From Nocardia anocheti (lineage in GTDB: Bacteria > Actinomycetota > Actinomycetes > Mycobacteriales > Mycobacteriaceae), in NCBI RefSeq assembly GCF_029675105.1, contig NZ_JAQQFV010000001.1:558001-622000 (forward strand): a DNA stretch of 64,000 nucleotides. Reading direction: 5' to 3'. Shown one piece after another: positions 42,962 to 51,883 of this stretch. Made by a program: the position numbers and the translations under genes. Position 1 is the first letter of the stretch, and every line of letters begins with the position of its first letter. The notes beneath the pieces were generated by a model. The model was not told the origin of the DNA and searched no databases. It was given only the letters and a program-made list of their open reading frames with translations.

Positions 42962-44058
42962 CCCTACGTATGACGACGAAAGCCCGCCGCGCGATGCTCT
43001 CGGCGGCCGCGCTGGCCATGGTGGCCATCACCACCGGTTGTGGTTTCACGGTGGAGGATCTGCCGCTGCCCACTCCGGGCGCCGAAGGCGACACCTACAC
43101 CCTGCACGCGGAGTTCGAGAACGCGCTGAACCTGCCGGACCAGGCCAAGGTGAAGATCGGTGGCTCCGATGTCGGCGTGGTGTCCTCCATCAAGACGAAG
43201 AACTTCCAGGCCGTCGTCGACATGGAGATCAGCACCGACATCACGCTGCCCAAGGGCAGTACCGCCGAGCTGCGTCAGGCCACTCCCCTCGGTGACGTCT
43301 TCATCGCGCTGAGCGAGCCGAAGACGCCATCGGGCGGCGGCACCCTGGCCGACGGTGACACCCTGACCAGGGATTACACCTCCGCCGGTGCCACCGTCGA
43401 AGAGCTGCTCATCTCGGTCTCCATGCTGTTCAACGGCGGCGGCGTCGCCAGTCTGAGCCGCCTGGGCACCGAGCTGGGCTCGATCCTCAACGGTCACGGT
43501 GGCGAGCTCGCGCACCTGATCACCGAGATGACCGGCGTGGTCGGCGAACTCAACGCCAACAGCGCCCGCGTCGACACGGTGCTCACCGAGTTCAACTCGC
43601 TGGCCAACACCATCGAGGTCAACAAGGGCCAGCTCGGTCAGGTGGCCGACACCCTGCCGCAGGCCATCGGCGCCATCGCCGAGAACAACCGGGCCATCGG
43701 CGACCTGCTCACCAAGCTGTCCACCGCCAGCGCGGCGCTGGGCGACTACTCCAACACCACCGGTGACCAGCTCTCCAGCCTGCTCACCAATCTCGACAAC
43801 CTGATGAACGCACTGGCCGCCTCGGGCGACAGCTTCGGCTACGTCCTCGACCAGCTGCACGCGATCCGCCCCGGCGCGAACGCGACCTTCCAGGGCAAGT
43901 CGCTGGCGCCGTACGCGACGCTGACCAACCTCGACATCGGGTTGCTCACCGATCCGGCCAACAGCAAGTTCCCCGATCTGAAAGACGTGAACGATTTCGT
44001 CGGCAGCTTCATCCAGGTGCTGCAGATCGTTCAGGGCCGAGTGGGAGGCCACAATTGA
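42958..44058 (+). CDS. mceE: MCE family lipoprotein, position E
   Basis: The 366-residue product has a lipoprotein signal (LSAAALAMVAITTGCGF), an MCE domain (LNLPDQAKVKIGGSDVGVV, then STAELRQATPLGDVFIALSE) and a helical C-terminal part. This is the canonical lipoprotein position of mce operons (LprK/LprN in M. tuberculosis). ATGA overlap links it to mceD; mceF starts with TTG overlapping its stop (TTGA). Confidence 0.94.
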   Translation: MTLRMTTKARRAMLSAAALAMVAITTGCGFTVEDLPLPTPGAEGDTYTLHAEFENALNLPDQAKVKIGGSDVGVVSSIKTKNFQAVVDMEISTDITLPKGSTAELRQATPLGDVFIALSEPKTPSGGGTLADGDTLTRDYTSAGATVEELLISVSMLFNGGGVASLSRLGTELGSILNGHGGELAHLITEMTGVVGELNANSARVDTVLTEFNSLANTIEVNKGQLGQVADTLPQAIGAIAENNRAIGDLLTKLSTASAALGDYSNTTGDQLSSLLTNLDNLMNALAASGDSFGYVLDQLHAIRPGANATFQGKSLAPYATLTNLDIGLLTDPANSKFPDLKDVNDFVGSFIQVLQIVQGRVGGHN

Positions 44059-45233
44059 GCCAGCTGAAGAAGTTGAAATTCAGCAAGGTCCTGCTGGCCA
44101 ACGGTGCGCTCGTGCTGGTGCTGCTGGTCGGCGCGACCTACCTGCTGGTCAACGTGATGCGGGTGAACCCGTTGCGCTCGGAGTACGACGTGACGGTCAA
44201 CCTGGACCGCTCCGGCGGTCTGCAGCCGGGCAACGACGTGACCCTGCGCGGGCACCGCATCGGCAAGGTCGTCTCGATCGAGCTGATCGATCAGGGCCAG
44301 TCGATCGCCGCCAAGGCGCAGATCGACAAGAGCTACAAGATCCCGGTCGACACCACCATCCAGGTGGCGGCGCTCTCGGCCGCCGGTGAGCAGTACATCG
44401 ACTTCCGGCCCAAGAGCGATGTCGGCCCGTTCCTGGCCGACGGCGCGGTGATCCAGTTCAACCCGGACCAGATCAAGACCCCGGTGCCGGTGTGGGCGGT
44501 CCTCGACGACACCAGCGCGCTGATCTCGCAGGTCAACCCGGAGCAGTTCAAGACCATCCTCAACGAGCTCGACATCGCGCTCGGGGCCGGTCCGGATCAG
44601 CTGCGCGGCCTGATCAACGGTGTCAGCCTGGCCGTGGCCGGGCTCGACAACCTGCTGCCGCAGACGGTGAACCTGATCAAGAACCTGCGGGTGATCGCCG
44701 AGACCACCTCGCACGCCCAGCCGGATCTGCAGACGCTGACCCAGAACTCCGGTGCGCTGCTGACCCAGTTCAACAACGCCAACGCCGAACTGCAGGGCAT
44801 CCTGGACAACGCGCCGGGGCAGTTCGAGGCGCTGGGCGCGGTGCTGGACCAGACCGCCGACCCGATCAGCTCGCTGGCCGCCAACTTCGTCGCCATCACC
44901 AAGGCGGCGCAGCTGCGCCAGCCCGCTCTGCGGTTGCTGTTCCCCTCGCTGGCGCTGGGTCTGGAGTCGATCGCGGTCCCGGCCCACGACGGCGAGTTCC
45001 ACACCATCATCGACATCTGGCCGCGGCCGACGTGTAACTACGACACCGAGTACCGCCGCAACGAAGAGGTCCAGGACGGGTCCATCCCCAGGTGGAACTA
45101 CTGCACCAACCCGCCCGCCGATCAGCAGATCCGTGGTTCGGCCAACGCGCCGCGCCCGAATGTGCCCAACAACGGCGCGCAGATGCCGCCGGGTGTCGAC
45201 CCGAACGAGCGGACTCCGCGCCCGGTCAACTGA
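44055..45233 (+). CDS. mceF: MCE family protein, position F
   Basis: The 392-residue product has an N-terminal anchor (ANGALVLVLLVGATYLLVNV), an MCE domain (GGLQPGNDVTLRGHRIGKV, then VAALSAAGEQYIDF), a helical middle part and a short proline/asparagine-rich tail. The TTG start at 44055 overlaps the mceE stop. It closes the six-gene set; an Mce-associated gene follows after about 130 bp. Confidence 0.93.
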   Translation: MSQLKKLKFSKVLLANGALVLVLLVGATYLLVNVMRVNPLRSEYDVTVNLDRSGGLQPGNDVTLRGHRIGKVVSIELIDQGQSIAAKAQIDKSYKIPVDTTIQVAALSAAGEQYIDFRPKSDVGPFLADGAVIQFNPDQIKTPVPVWAVLDDTSALISQVNPEQFKTILNELDIALGAGPDQLRGLINGVSLAVAGLDNLLPQTVNLIKNLRVIAETTSHAQPDLQTLTQNSGALLTQFNNANAELQGILDNAPGQFEALGAVLDQTADPISSLAANFVAITKAAQLRQPALRLLFPSLALGLESIAVPAHDGEFHTIIDIWPRPTCNYDTEYRRNEEVQDGSIPRWNYCTNPPADQQIRGSANAPRPNVPNNGAQMPPGVDPNERTPRPVN

Positions 45234-45365
45234 TGAGTTGCTGCCCGGTTCGGACGCCGCGCGACCGGACCGGGCATACTCGCGGGAGAGCGTGTGGCCC
45301 GGCTCACGGGCCGCACGAAGGATATCGGTGCGATGTATGTGCCGGGAAAGAGCAGGATTGATTCG

Positions 45366-46142
45366 ATGACCAGCGACGACGCCGAGAGCAAGAAGGACGC
45401 TGCCGCGGCGGACAAGCCCGATCTGACCAAGGACGCCCCCACTGTCAAGGGTGCGGCGGCGACTCCCGAGGTCGACCAGGCCACTGTCAAGGCAGAAACC
45501 GCGACCGGTGCGAAGGCTGCGGCCCCCGCCCCGAAGACCGGGCCATCGAGCTCGACCGGCTGGATCGCGGCGGGTATCGCGGGCGTGGTCGCCGTCGGAG
45601 CGATCACCGCCGGTGTGGTGTTCTTCCTGCAGAACAGCAACAAGGCCGACAAGCTCGACGCCATCGCCGACTCGACGAAGGCGGCCTGCGACTACGGCAA
45701 CATCCTGGCCAATTACGACTACTCGCAGAACCTCGACGCCTACATCGAGTCGATGAAGGCGGGCGCCACCGGCGACTACCTGAAGGAATTCAGCGACGCC
45801 AGCGAGGCGCTCAAGGGCGCGATGGTCCAGGCCCAGGTGAAGTCGCGCGGTGAGGACGTGCAGTGCGCCTACATCTCGGGCAGCACCGAGGACGTCAAGG
45901 CGCTGGTCACCATGACCCAGTACCGCACCAACTTCACCCAGCCCGAAGCCGACCGGATGATGTTCGCGATCGAGATGACCCTCGAGCGTTCCGGTGACGG
46001 CAAGTGGCTGGTCAGCAAGCTGGATTCGCCGCTGCTCAAGAACAGCAGCGTCCCCGGCGGCGGTGCCACCGCGCCCGGCGCCTCGGGCTCGCAGGCGCCG
46101 CAGACGCCCGCTCCGGCCCCCGCGCCCGCGCCCGGCAACTGA
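45366..46142 (+). CDS. Mce-associated membrane protein
   Basis: The 258-residue product has an acidic, Ala/Lys-rich cytoplasmic N-terminus, one membrane segment (WIAAGIAGVVAVGAITAGVVFFL) and an extracytoplasmic SnoaL-like domain with two cysteines (AACDYGNI, VQCAYISG), ending in an Ala/Pro tail. This is the usual Mam protein layout; such proteins stabilise Mce complexes. ATG at 45366 (AGGA at 8 bp) and ATG at 45333 (AAGGA at 10 bp) are both plausible. A near-perfect terminator follows. Confidence 0.88.
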   Translation: MTSDDAESKKDAAAADKPDLTKDAPTVKGAAATPEVDQATVKAETATGAKAAAPAPKTGPSSSTGWIAAGIAGVVAVGAITAGVVFFLQNSNKADKLDAIADSTKAACDYGNILANYDYSQNLDAYIESMKAGATGDYLKEFSDASEALKGAMVQAQVKSRGEDVQCAYISGSTEDVKALVTMTQYRTNFTQPEADRMMFAIEMTLERSGDGKWLVSKLDSPLLKNSSVPGGGATAPGASGSQAPQTPAPAPAPAPGN

Positions 46143-46152
46143 GCTGAGTGAA

Positions 46153-46196
46153 ACGCCGACGGCGGCAGAGGAAGGCTCCTCTGCCGCCGTCGGCGT
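46153..46196 (+). terminator. Strong hairpin terminator of the mce operon
   Basis: A perfect 20-bp stem (arms 46153-46172 and 46177-46196, beginning ACGCCGACGG and ending CCGTCGGCGT) closes on a 4-nt loop AGGC. It begins 11 bp after the Mce-associated stop. There is no long U-tract. It could also serve the convergent rnhA. Confidence 0.85.
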
Positions 46197-46226
46197 CTTC
46201 GTGCGGGTTCACTCCGGTCGCACTCG

Positions 46227-46760
46227 TCAGAACAGGGTGAGTGCCCCTGGTGTCGCCGGTGCGACCGGCTTCCCTGTGGTGGCCCGCGGTTCGGTGGTCT
46301 TGGTGGCCGGAACGGGGTGTTCGCGGCTGTTGGCCGACGCCTCGCGCGCCGCGATCCCGGCCAGCTTGTCGGCCTGCTCGTTGAAGTAGTTGCCCACGTG
46401 CCCGCGGACCCAGCGGAAACGCACCGGTCCTTCGCGGGTGGTGATGGCCCGGTCGATCTGCTTGATGATCTCGATGTTCTTCACCGCGCCGCCGGTGGAG
46501 GTGCGCCAGCCGTTGCGGCGCCAGCTGGTGATCCATTCCGAGGCGCATTTGATGGCGTAGAGCGAGTCGCTCTCGATGAGCATCGGCTCGTCGCCGGGAT
46601 GGGCGAGGATGGCTTCGAGTACCGCGCGTAGCTCGGCGATCTGGTTGGTACCGGTGACCGCGCCCCCGCTGGCCGAGGGGCCTTGATGATTCACCCAGGC
46701 CCAGCCGATGGCCCCGCCGGGATTACGCAGGCAGGACCCGTCGGTGCTCACGATGATCAT
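46227..46760 (-). CDS. rnhA: Ribonuclease HI
   Basis: RNase HI cleaves the RNA strand of RNA-DNA hybrids. The 177-residue product has the catalytic acids in order: Asp in VSTDGSC, Glu in AELRAVLEA, Asp in IESDSLYAI and Asp in NEQADKLAG, plus the basic GWRTSTG handle and FRWVRGHVGN. A non-conserved tail of about 30 residues (Pro/Thr-rich) follows the domain. ATG at 46760 is chosen because the domain begins MIIVSTDGS. It converges with the mce operon and starts 11 bases after the SRPBCC gene ends. Confidence 0.93.
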   Translation of the reverse strand: MIIVSTDGSCLRNPGGAIGWAWVNHQGPSASGGAVTGTNQIAELRAVLEAILAHPGDEPMLIESDSLYAIKCASEWITSWRRNGWRTSTGGAVKNIEIIKQIDRAITTREGPVRFRWVRGHVGNYFNEQADKLAGIAAREASANSREHPVPATKTTEPRATTGKPVAPATPGALTLF

Positions 46761-46770
46761 GACCGCCACC

Positions 46771-47244
46771 CTAGGCGATCCGGCCGACAAGATCGGTACC
46801 GTGGAATGCCTCTATCTCCCTTCGCAACCGCGACTCCGTGCGGCGCAGTGCCGATTTCGCGGCCGCGTCTACCAGGCCGTGGCACAGGCGGCCGAACACA
46901 CCGCGTGGTGGTGGATAGTCGGCTTCGGAGGTCAGCACCGACCGTTCGTAGCCGAGTGGGTCGAACCGCAGTGTCACGGTTCCGTATACCCGCCCACGCA
47001 GGGTATACCCGATCACCGCGTTGCGTCGGTATTCGGTGATCTCGCAGGTCGCGCGCAGTGGGATCACGCCGAGCAGGCGGACTCTCATGGTGAAGGCGGC
47101 GCCGAGACCGCGCGCGGGGGCGCCGTCGGCGGCGATGGCGCGCACGCCGTACATCCAGTGCGGGGCGTGCTGGAAATCCTCGGCGTAGGCGAACGCCGCG
47201 TCGACGGGTGCGCCGACGTCGCTCGCGTACCTGATGTGGCCCAT
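46771..47244 (-). CDS. SRPBCC-family protein
   Basis: This is a 157-residue START-like (polyketide cyclase/dehydrase) protein. It follows the family pattern: an N-terminal beta strand and APVDAAFAYAEDFQHAPHWM, a central sheet, and a C-terminal helix (GLVDAAAKSALRRTESRLRR). It probably binds a lipid or hydrophobic ligand. ATG at 47244 has GGAGGG upstream; the longer frame is antisense-like. It lies between lhgO and rnhA on the same strand. Confidence 0.87.
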   Translation of the reverse strand: MGHIRYASDVGAPVDAAFAYAEDFQHAPHWMYGVRAIAADGAPARGLGAAFTMRVRLLGVIPLRATCEITEYRRNAVIGYTLRGRVYGTVTLRFDPLGYERSVLTSEADYPPPRGVFGRLCHGLVDAAAKSALRRTESRLRREIEAFHGTDLVGRIA

Positions 47245-47312
47245 CGGCCCTCCCTGATGACGGATGGCGCCAAAAGTACTACAAATCTCCTCTTTATTTG
47301 CCGGATTGGCCC

Positions 47313-48494
47313 TCAGAGCTGATCGACCAGGTACTTCGCGATCGGCATCGCCGAGGTGGCGGCGGGCGACGGCGCGTTGAGCACGTGGATCGAGCGCGGG
47401 GTGCGCTCGATCAGGAAGTCGTGCACCAGGGTGCCGTCGCGCAGCACCGCCTGGGCCCGGATGCCCGCGCGGTGCGGGAGCAGATCCTCGACGGTGAGCT
47501 CCGGGCAGTACTTGCGGCATTCGGCCAGGTAGCCGCGCTTGAACAGCGAATTGCGCAGTTCCCTGGCACCGGTGCGCAGGTGCGCGCGGGCCACCCGACG
47601 CAGCCCGGGGAAACCCAGCGCCTCGCGCGCGTCGCGGGGGTTCACGCTGCCCTTGCGGTAGCCCTCCCTGGACAGGCCGAGCACCGCGTTCGGGCCGACG
47701 GTGAGTTCGCCGTCGATGGTCGGGCTCAGGTGCACGCCCAGGAACGGCAGCGCGGGATCGGGCACCGGATAGATCAGTGTGGAGACCAGATCGGCGCGCG
47801 CGGCGGGTAGCCGGTAGTACTCGCCGCGGAACGGCACGATCCGGAAATCGGTGCGGATTCCGGCCGTTCGCGCCAACCGATCCGCCTGCAGGCCAGCGCA
47901 GACCACCAGTGTGCGCGCGGTGATCGAGCCGGTCGGCCCGGAAACGGTGACGGCCGAATCGGTTTCGCTGATCGCCTCGACCGCCGTGTCGAGCCGGATC
48001 TCGCCGCCCAGCTCCCGCACCCGCGCGGCCAGCGCGGCGGTGACGCGGGCGTAGTCGATGATGCCGGTATCGGGCACGAACAGCGCGCTGACCCCGCGCA
48101 CGTGCGGTTCCCGGCGTTTGAGCTCCGCCGCGTCGACCGCGCGCACCCGCACATCGTTGTCGATCGAGCGCTGATACAGCGCGCGCAGCCGCTCGTCCTC
48201 GACGGAATCGGTGGCCACCAGCAGCTTTCCGCACTCGCGGAAGGGGATGTCGTTGGCGGCGGCGAACTCCTTGGTCCAGCGCGCGCCCGCGCGGCACAGC
48301 CGGGCCTTCAAACTGCCCGGCGGATAATAGATCCCGGAGTGGATGACGCCGCTGTTGTGCCCGGTCTGGTGCGCGCCGAGGGTGGATTCCTTGTCCACCA
48401 GCACCAGGCTCGCGCCGGGGCGGGTGCTCAGCAGGCGGTGCGCGGTCGCCACGCCGACGATGCCGCCGCCGACCACGCAGAAGTCGTAGGTCAC
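47313..48494 (-). CDS. lhgO: L-2-hydroxyglutarate oxidase/dehydrogenase
   Basis: This FAD enzyme oxidises L-2-hydroxyglutarate to 2-oxoglutarate and passes electrons to the membrane quinone pool in E. coli. The 393-residue product begins with the dinucleotide fold (YDFCVVGGGIVGVATA), followed by GHNSGVIHSGIYYPPGSLKA, which is characteristic of LhgO. Length agrees with the family. The GTG start overlaps the stop of the upstream membrane-anchored gene by four bases (48491-48494). Confidence 0.93.
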   Translation of the reverse strand: MTYDFCVVGGGIVGVATAHRLLSTRPGASLVLVDKESTLGAHQTGHNSGVIHSGIYYPPGSLKARLCRAGARWTKEFAAANDIPFRECGKLLVATDSVEDERLRALYQRSIDNDVRVRAVDAAELKRREPHVRGVSALFVPDTGIIDYARVTAALAARVRELGGEIRLDTAVEAISETDSAVTVSGPTGSITARTLVVCAGLQADRLARTAGIRTDFRIVPFRGEYYRLPAARADLVSTLIYPVPDPALPFLGVHLSPTIDGELTVGPNAVLGLSREGYRKGSVNPRDAREALGFPGLRRVARAHLRTGARELRNSLFKRGYLAECRKYCPELTVEDLLPHRAGIRAQAVLRDGTLVHDFLIERTPRSIHVLNAPSPAATSAMPIAKYLVDQL

Positions 48495-49153
48495 ACGCCG
48501 ACGGTAGTCGGGCCCGCCTCGGTCGGCGGGTTGTGCGTCGCGGTCGGATCGCTCTGCGTCGCGGTCGGATCGGTCGCGGGCTGCTCGACGCGCTGCACGC
48601 GCAGGGTGTGGGTGCCCAGCGTGGGATCGGTCAGCACGAACACCAGTTCGCCACGGCGGGTGTCGAGTTCGGTGCGCAGGGCGGTGGTGCCGGTCGGATC
48701 GGCGGCGATACCCAGGTATTTCGAGGCCGTCACGCCGAGATTGGTGTCGACGGTGAGGGCCACGGTGTCGCGCTGGGCGGGCGCCACCTGGGCGCCGACG
48801 TAGGTGCCGCCGACACGGACCCGCCCGGCCAGCGACGACGCGTCCGGCTTGGCGGCGAGTTCGGACTGGTGCACGGCCGCGCGCGTCGCGGTGGGCTCCA
48901 CGCGGCCGGAGCTGAAGGCCAGCTCGACGGGTTCGTGGGAGCGGCGGGGCGCGGTGTCCTCGGCGAGCACCGGACGGGGGTGCCCGGGGTTCGGGCTCGC
49001 GGTCGGGTCGGCCTGATCGCTGGTGGGTGGCGTCAGCTCGGGCATGTGGTTGACGATGTAGGCGCCCGCGGCGACGGTCAGGCAGAGGCTCGCGGCTCCC
49101 GCGGCGACGACGGCGCCCAGACGGGCGAGCTGAGCAGGGCGATGTGCGGCCAC
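48491..49153 (-). CDS. Membrane-anchored hypothetical protein upstream of lhgO
   Basis: The 220-residue product has one N-terminal hydrophobic segment (LGAVVAAGAASLCLTVAAGA), a Pro/Thr-rich stalk and a beta-rich domain outside the membrane (RVRVGGTYVGAQVAP, DTVALTVDTNLG, ELVFVLTDPTLGTHTLRVQR). It ends with the imperfect repeats DPTATQS and DPTATHN. GTG at 49153 has AGGAAGGAA upstream. Its stop overlaps the lhgO start (GTGA), so the two are coupled. No family is recognised. Confidence 0.78.
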   Translation of the reverse strand: MAAHRPAQLARLGAVVAAGAASLCLTVAAGAYIVNHMPELTPPTSDQADPTASPNPGHPRPVLAEDTAPRRSHEPVELAFSSGRVEPTATRAAVHQSELAAKPDASSLAGRVRVGGTYVGAQVAPAQRDTVALTVDTNLGVTASKYLGIAADPTGTTALRTELDTRRGELVFVLTDPTLGTHTLRVQRVEQPATDPTATQSDPTATHNPPTEAGPTTVGV

Positions 49154-49485
49154 GATGCGTTTCCTTCCTGTCCCTGTGGGATACCCCTCGATGACGGGCC
49201 CGCATCGTTGAAAGCCACGCCTCGATTCCCACGGTACGGGCTGGTTTCCCCGGTTACCCGCTCCGTGTCGTGAGATCAGAGCCACATCTGAAACGCTGAC
49301 GTATCAATCCTGGTCGCCAGCGGTTTCGGGGCCCTGCCGGGTTTCTCACACCGCGGACCGGGTACTCCACGTAAGCAGGCGAGCGTCATTCGCGACTGCC
49401 ACGGAGGTCAACCCCCGGCCAACGATGTCCGGGGCAGTCGGCAACGAATGGCGCTCTTGAACGACGCTCGCCTGTTTCTTCGCCG
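49154..49485. other. Non-coding interval containing a 99-bp palindromic structure
   Basis: No gene is supported in this interval. A long imperfect palindrome spans 49376-49474: CAGGCGAGCGTC pairs with GACGCTCGCCTG at the ends, with CATTCG/CGAATG and CGACTGCC/GGCAGTCG inside. It lies 12 bp beyond the stop of the TIGR03084-like gene and may terminate it. It does not share the flanking motif of the 11.1/35.3-kb elements. Confidence 0.55.
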
Positions 49486-50277
49486 TCAGGCGAATTGGCC
49501 CACTTGCCTGCCTTCTCCGGGTGGGCCCGCGAAGGCCTGGGCGATGGTGAGCCAGTGGTCGGCGTCGGGGCCCGTGGTGGTCAGGGTGGTGTCGGCGCGG
49601 TGGCGGCGCTGGGTGGTGACCAGGCAGAAGTCCAGGGCGGGGCCGGTGACGCGCTGGGTGGCGTCTTCGGGGCCCCAGGTCCACAGCGAACCGTCGGGGG
49701 CGGTCAGTTCTACGCGGAATTCCTCGGTGGGGCCGGATTCGCCGTGGACGGCGTAGGCGAAATTCCTGGTGCGGACGCTGATGTGGGCCACGGTGCGCAG
49801 GCGGGCGGTGGGCGTGCGGGTGACGTCGAGGGCGTCGGCCACGTCCTGGCCGTGGGCCCAGGTCTCCATGATGCGCGCCGATATCATCGAGGCGGGGCTC
49901 ATCGGGGGGCCGAACCAGGGCAGTTTGGTGCCAGCGGGGACGGCGGCGAGGGCGGCGGCGAGCTGGGTGCGGCCGGTCTGCCAGCGCGGGAGCAGTTCGG
50001 CGGGCGGCAGCTGGGCGAGTTCCTCGGCGGCCTCGTCGACGAAGGTGAACATCTTGGGGGCGGCCTCGGTGACTAGCGCGGTGAAGCGCTCGGAGTCGGT
50101 GGCGGCGATGATCGACACCTCGTCGGTCCAGGCCAGGTGAGCGATCTGGGTGGCGATGTCCCAGCGCGGGGCCGGGGTGGGGGTCTGCCACTGTTCGGCG
50201 GTGAGCGGTGCGACCAGGTTCTCCAGGTCGGCGCATTCGGCGGCGAAGTCGTCGAGGAGCGCTGCGAGGTCAGCCAT
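49486..50277 (-). CDS. TIGR03084-like metal-binding protein (DinB/MDMPI superfamily)
   Basis: The 263-residue product belongs to the DinB-like/mycothiol-dependent maleylpyruvate isomerase superfamily. The N-terminal four-helix bundle carries QIAHLAWTDE and METWAHGQDVADAL, whose histidines are typical metal ligands. A C-terminal sterol-carrier-like domain follows. ATG at 50277 has AAGGGAA just upstream and the family pattern starts there. In actinomycetes such proteins often depend on mycothiol; the substrate is unknown. Confidence 0.85.
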   Translation of the reverse strand: MADLAALLDDFAAECADLENLVAPLTAEQWQTPTPAPRWDIATQIAHLAWTDEVSIIAATDSERFTALVTEAAPKMFTFVDEAAEELAQLPPAELLPRWQTGRTQLAAALAAVPAGTKLPWFGPPMSPASMISARIMETWAHGQDVADALDVTRTPTARLRTVAHISVRTRNFAYAVHGESGPTEEFRVELTAPDGSLWTWGPEDATQRVTGPALDFCLVTTQRRHRADTTLTTTGPDADHWLTIAQAFAGPPGEGRQVGQFA

Positions 50278-50382
50278 CTGTTCCCTTGCCGGATCATGGC
50301 GCGACCGGGCCCGGTGCGCCGTTGCTCCCAGAATCGCAGCGGGGCAGAAAAAAGGCAAGCACGCGTGCTTGTTATTGCGGAG

Positions 50383-51738
50383 CTACCAGCCGAAGGTCAG
50401 CAGGTGGATGGCGCCGACCGCGATGCCGAGCACACCGCCGTGCAGATACAGCAGCCACGCGTCCTGTTCGACGGCCGCGTAGAACATCTCCATGAACTCG
50501 CCGGGCGTCAGTTTCTGGAGCTTGCGGTCGGCGAAGGCGTCGATCTTCTTGGCCTGCTCACGCACGAACTTCTCGTCCTCGACCATGCTCGGCGCCAGGC
50601 TCAACCCCGCCCCCGCGCCCGCGGTCGCCAGATTGTCGAAGCCCTTGCGGCCGATCGCCGCGCGCACCATGAACGCGGTCGGGCCCAGCTGCTCGTGGAT
50701 CTCCTCGGCGACCACCCGCTCGATGAGCTGGCGGGTCTTGTCGCCGTTGGGCCCCTCGAGCAGCTCGTTGGACAGGTTCTCCACGGTCAGCACCTGGTAG
50801 GCCAGGATGTGCGCGAGGTCGGTGGCGGCCTGCGGCTGCCGCTTGGCCAGCAGCGCCTGGCGCCACAGGTACTTGTAGCGCGGCTGCGGATCGCCCGGCT
50901 CGAACACCATCTTGATCGCGATCACGTTCACCGTCACGCCGATCATGGCCGAGGCGAACAGCACGATCACCCAGGCCGGAATGGCCGAGATATACGGGAT
51001 CTGCGGGTGCACGTGCAGATACAGCGCCAGGATCAGGCCGAAGGGCGCGCCGAGCAGACCGACGCGGGACATGAACTTCAGTTCCGGCGCCGCGATGGTG
51101 GTGGTGAGGTCCTTGAGAATGTAGGGGTTCTTCTCCAGGTACCGGATGACGAAGTTCTTCACATCCAGCAGCTGGTCGATATTGTCGCCCAGATTGGCGA
51201 ACGCGCGGCGGCTCAGCGCGGGCAGCTGCCGGTCGACGCGCTGGTAGACGGCCTGCTTCACCTGCCGGGGCAGCGAGCGCCACAGGTCCGGGTTCTCCCG
51301 GTACATGATCTCGTCGACGATCGGCTGCACCTGCGGACGCGCCCGCTCGGCCAGATAGTCACCGATGCCGTCGAGGTCGAGTTCGTGGATGAAATCGCGC
51401 GGACTGCCGATGCGCATGAGCGCCTTGTCCACGCAGATGCTGGCCATCTTCTCCGCGCGCGCCGGGATGAAGCCCTGGAAACCGAGCCTGCGGCCGTCGC
51501 CGGAGAAGGTCGGCAGCACCTGCACGCGCCGGGGTAGGTACGGGTAGAGCACGTGCAGCATCGGCACCCGGAAGCCCTTGAACTGCACCGGCCAGAACAG
51601 CATGAGCACGCCGGTCCAGTTGGTGAGCCAGCCCGCCAGCGCGCTGAAGATCGGGAAACTCACCAGATCGACCACGAATTTCGACTGCCCCGTCAGCTCC
51701 TCCCAGTTGATGAAGAGGCCGGAGGCGAGTGTGGTCAT
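50383..51738 (-). CDS. DUF445 membrane protein
   Basis: The 451-residue product has membrane segments at both ends and a long helical centre. The duplicated DUF445 signature is visible: GWLTNWTGVLMLFWP near the N-terminus and VTVNVIAIKMVFEP in the middle, with another membrane segment at the C-terminus (LYLHGGVLGIAVGAIHLLTF). The family is widespread but of unknown function. ATG at 51738 follows AGGGGGCACC. It is divergent from the 3-hydroxyacyl-CoA dehydrogenase gene (145-bp gap). Confidence 0.9.
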   Translation of the reverse strand: MTTLASGLFINWEELTGQSKFVVDLVSFPIFSALAGWLTNWTGVLMLFWPVQFKGFRVPMLHVLYPYLPRRVQVLPTFSGDGRRLGFQGFIPARAEKMASICVDKALMRIGSPRDFIHELDLDGIGDYLAERARPQVQPIVDEIMYRENPDLWRSLPRQVKQAVYQRVDRQLPALSRRAFANLGDNIDQLLDVKNFVIRYLEKNPYILKDLTTTIAAPELKFMSRVGLLGAPFGLILALYLHVHPQIPYISAIPAWVIVLFASAMIGVTVNVIAIKMVFEPGDPQPRYKYLWRQALLAKRQPQAATDLAHILAYQVLTVENLSNELLEGPNGDKTRQLIERVVAEEIHEQLGPTAFMVRAAIGRKGFDNLATAGAGAGLSLAPSMVEDEKFVREQAKKIDAFADRKLQKLTPGEFMEMFYAAVEQDAWLLYLHGGVLGIAVGAIHLLTFGW

Positions 51739-51883
51739 CGAGGTGCCCCCTAGTGCTGACGTGCGCAAAACGCGAAGAATCTACAAGAACGTGAGGATAA
51801 GCCAATCACATTCCGGGCCGATAGACTGCCTAGTGGTCGAACGAGCGTCACCTTCCCCCCGTCCTCGGTAGTTGGGAGTCGTC

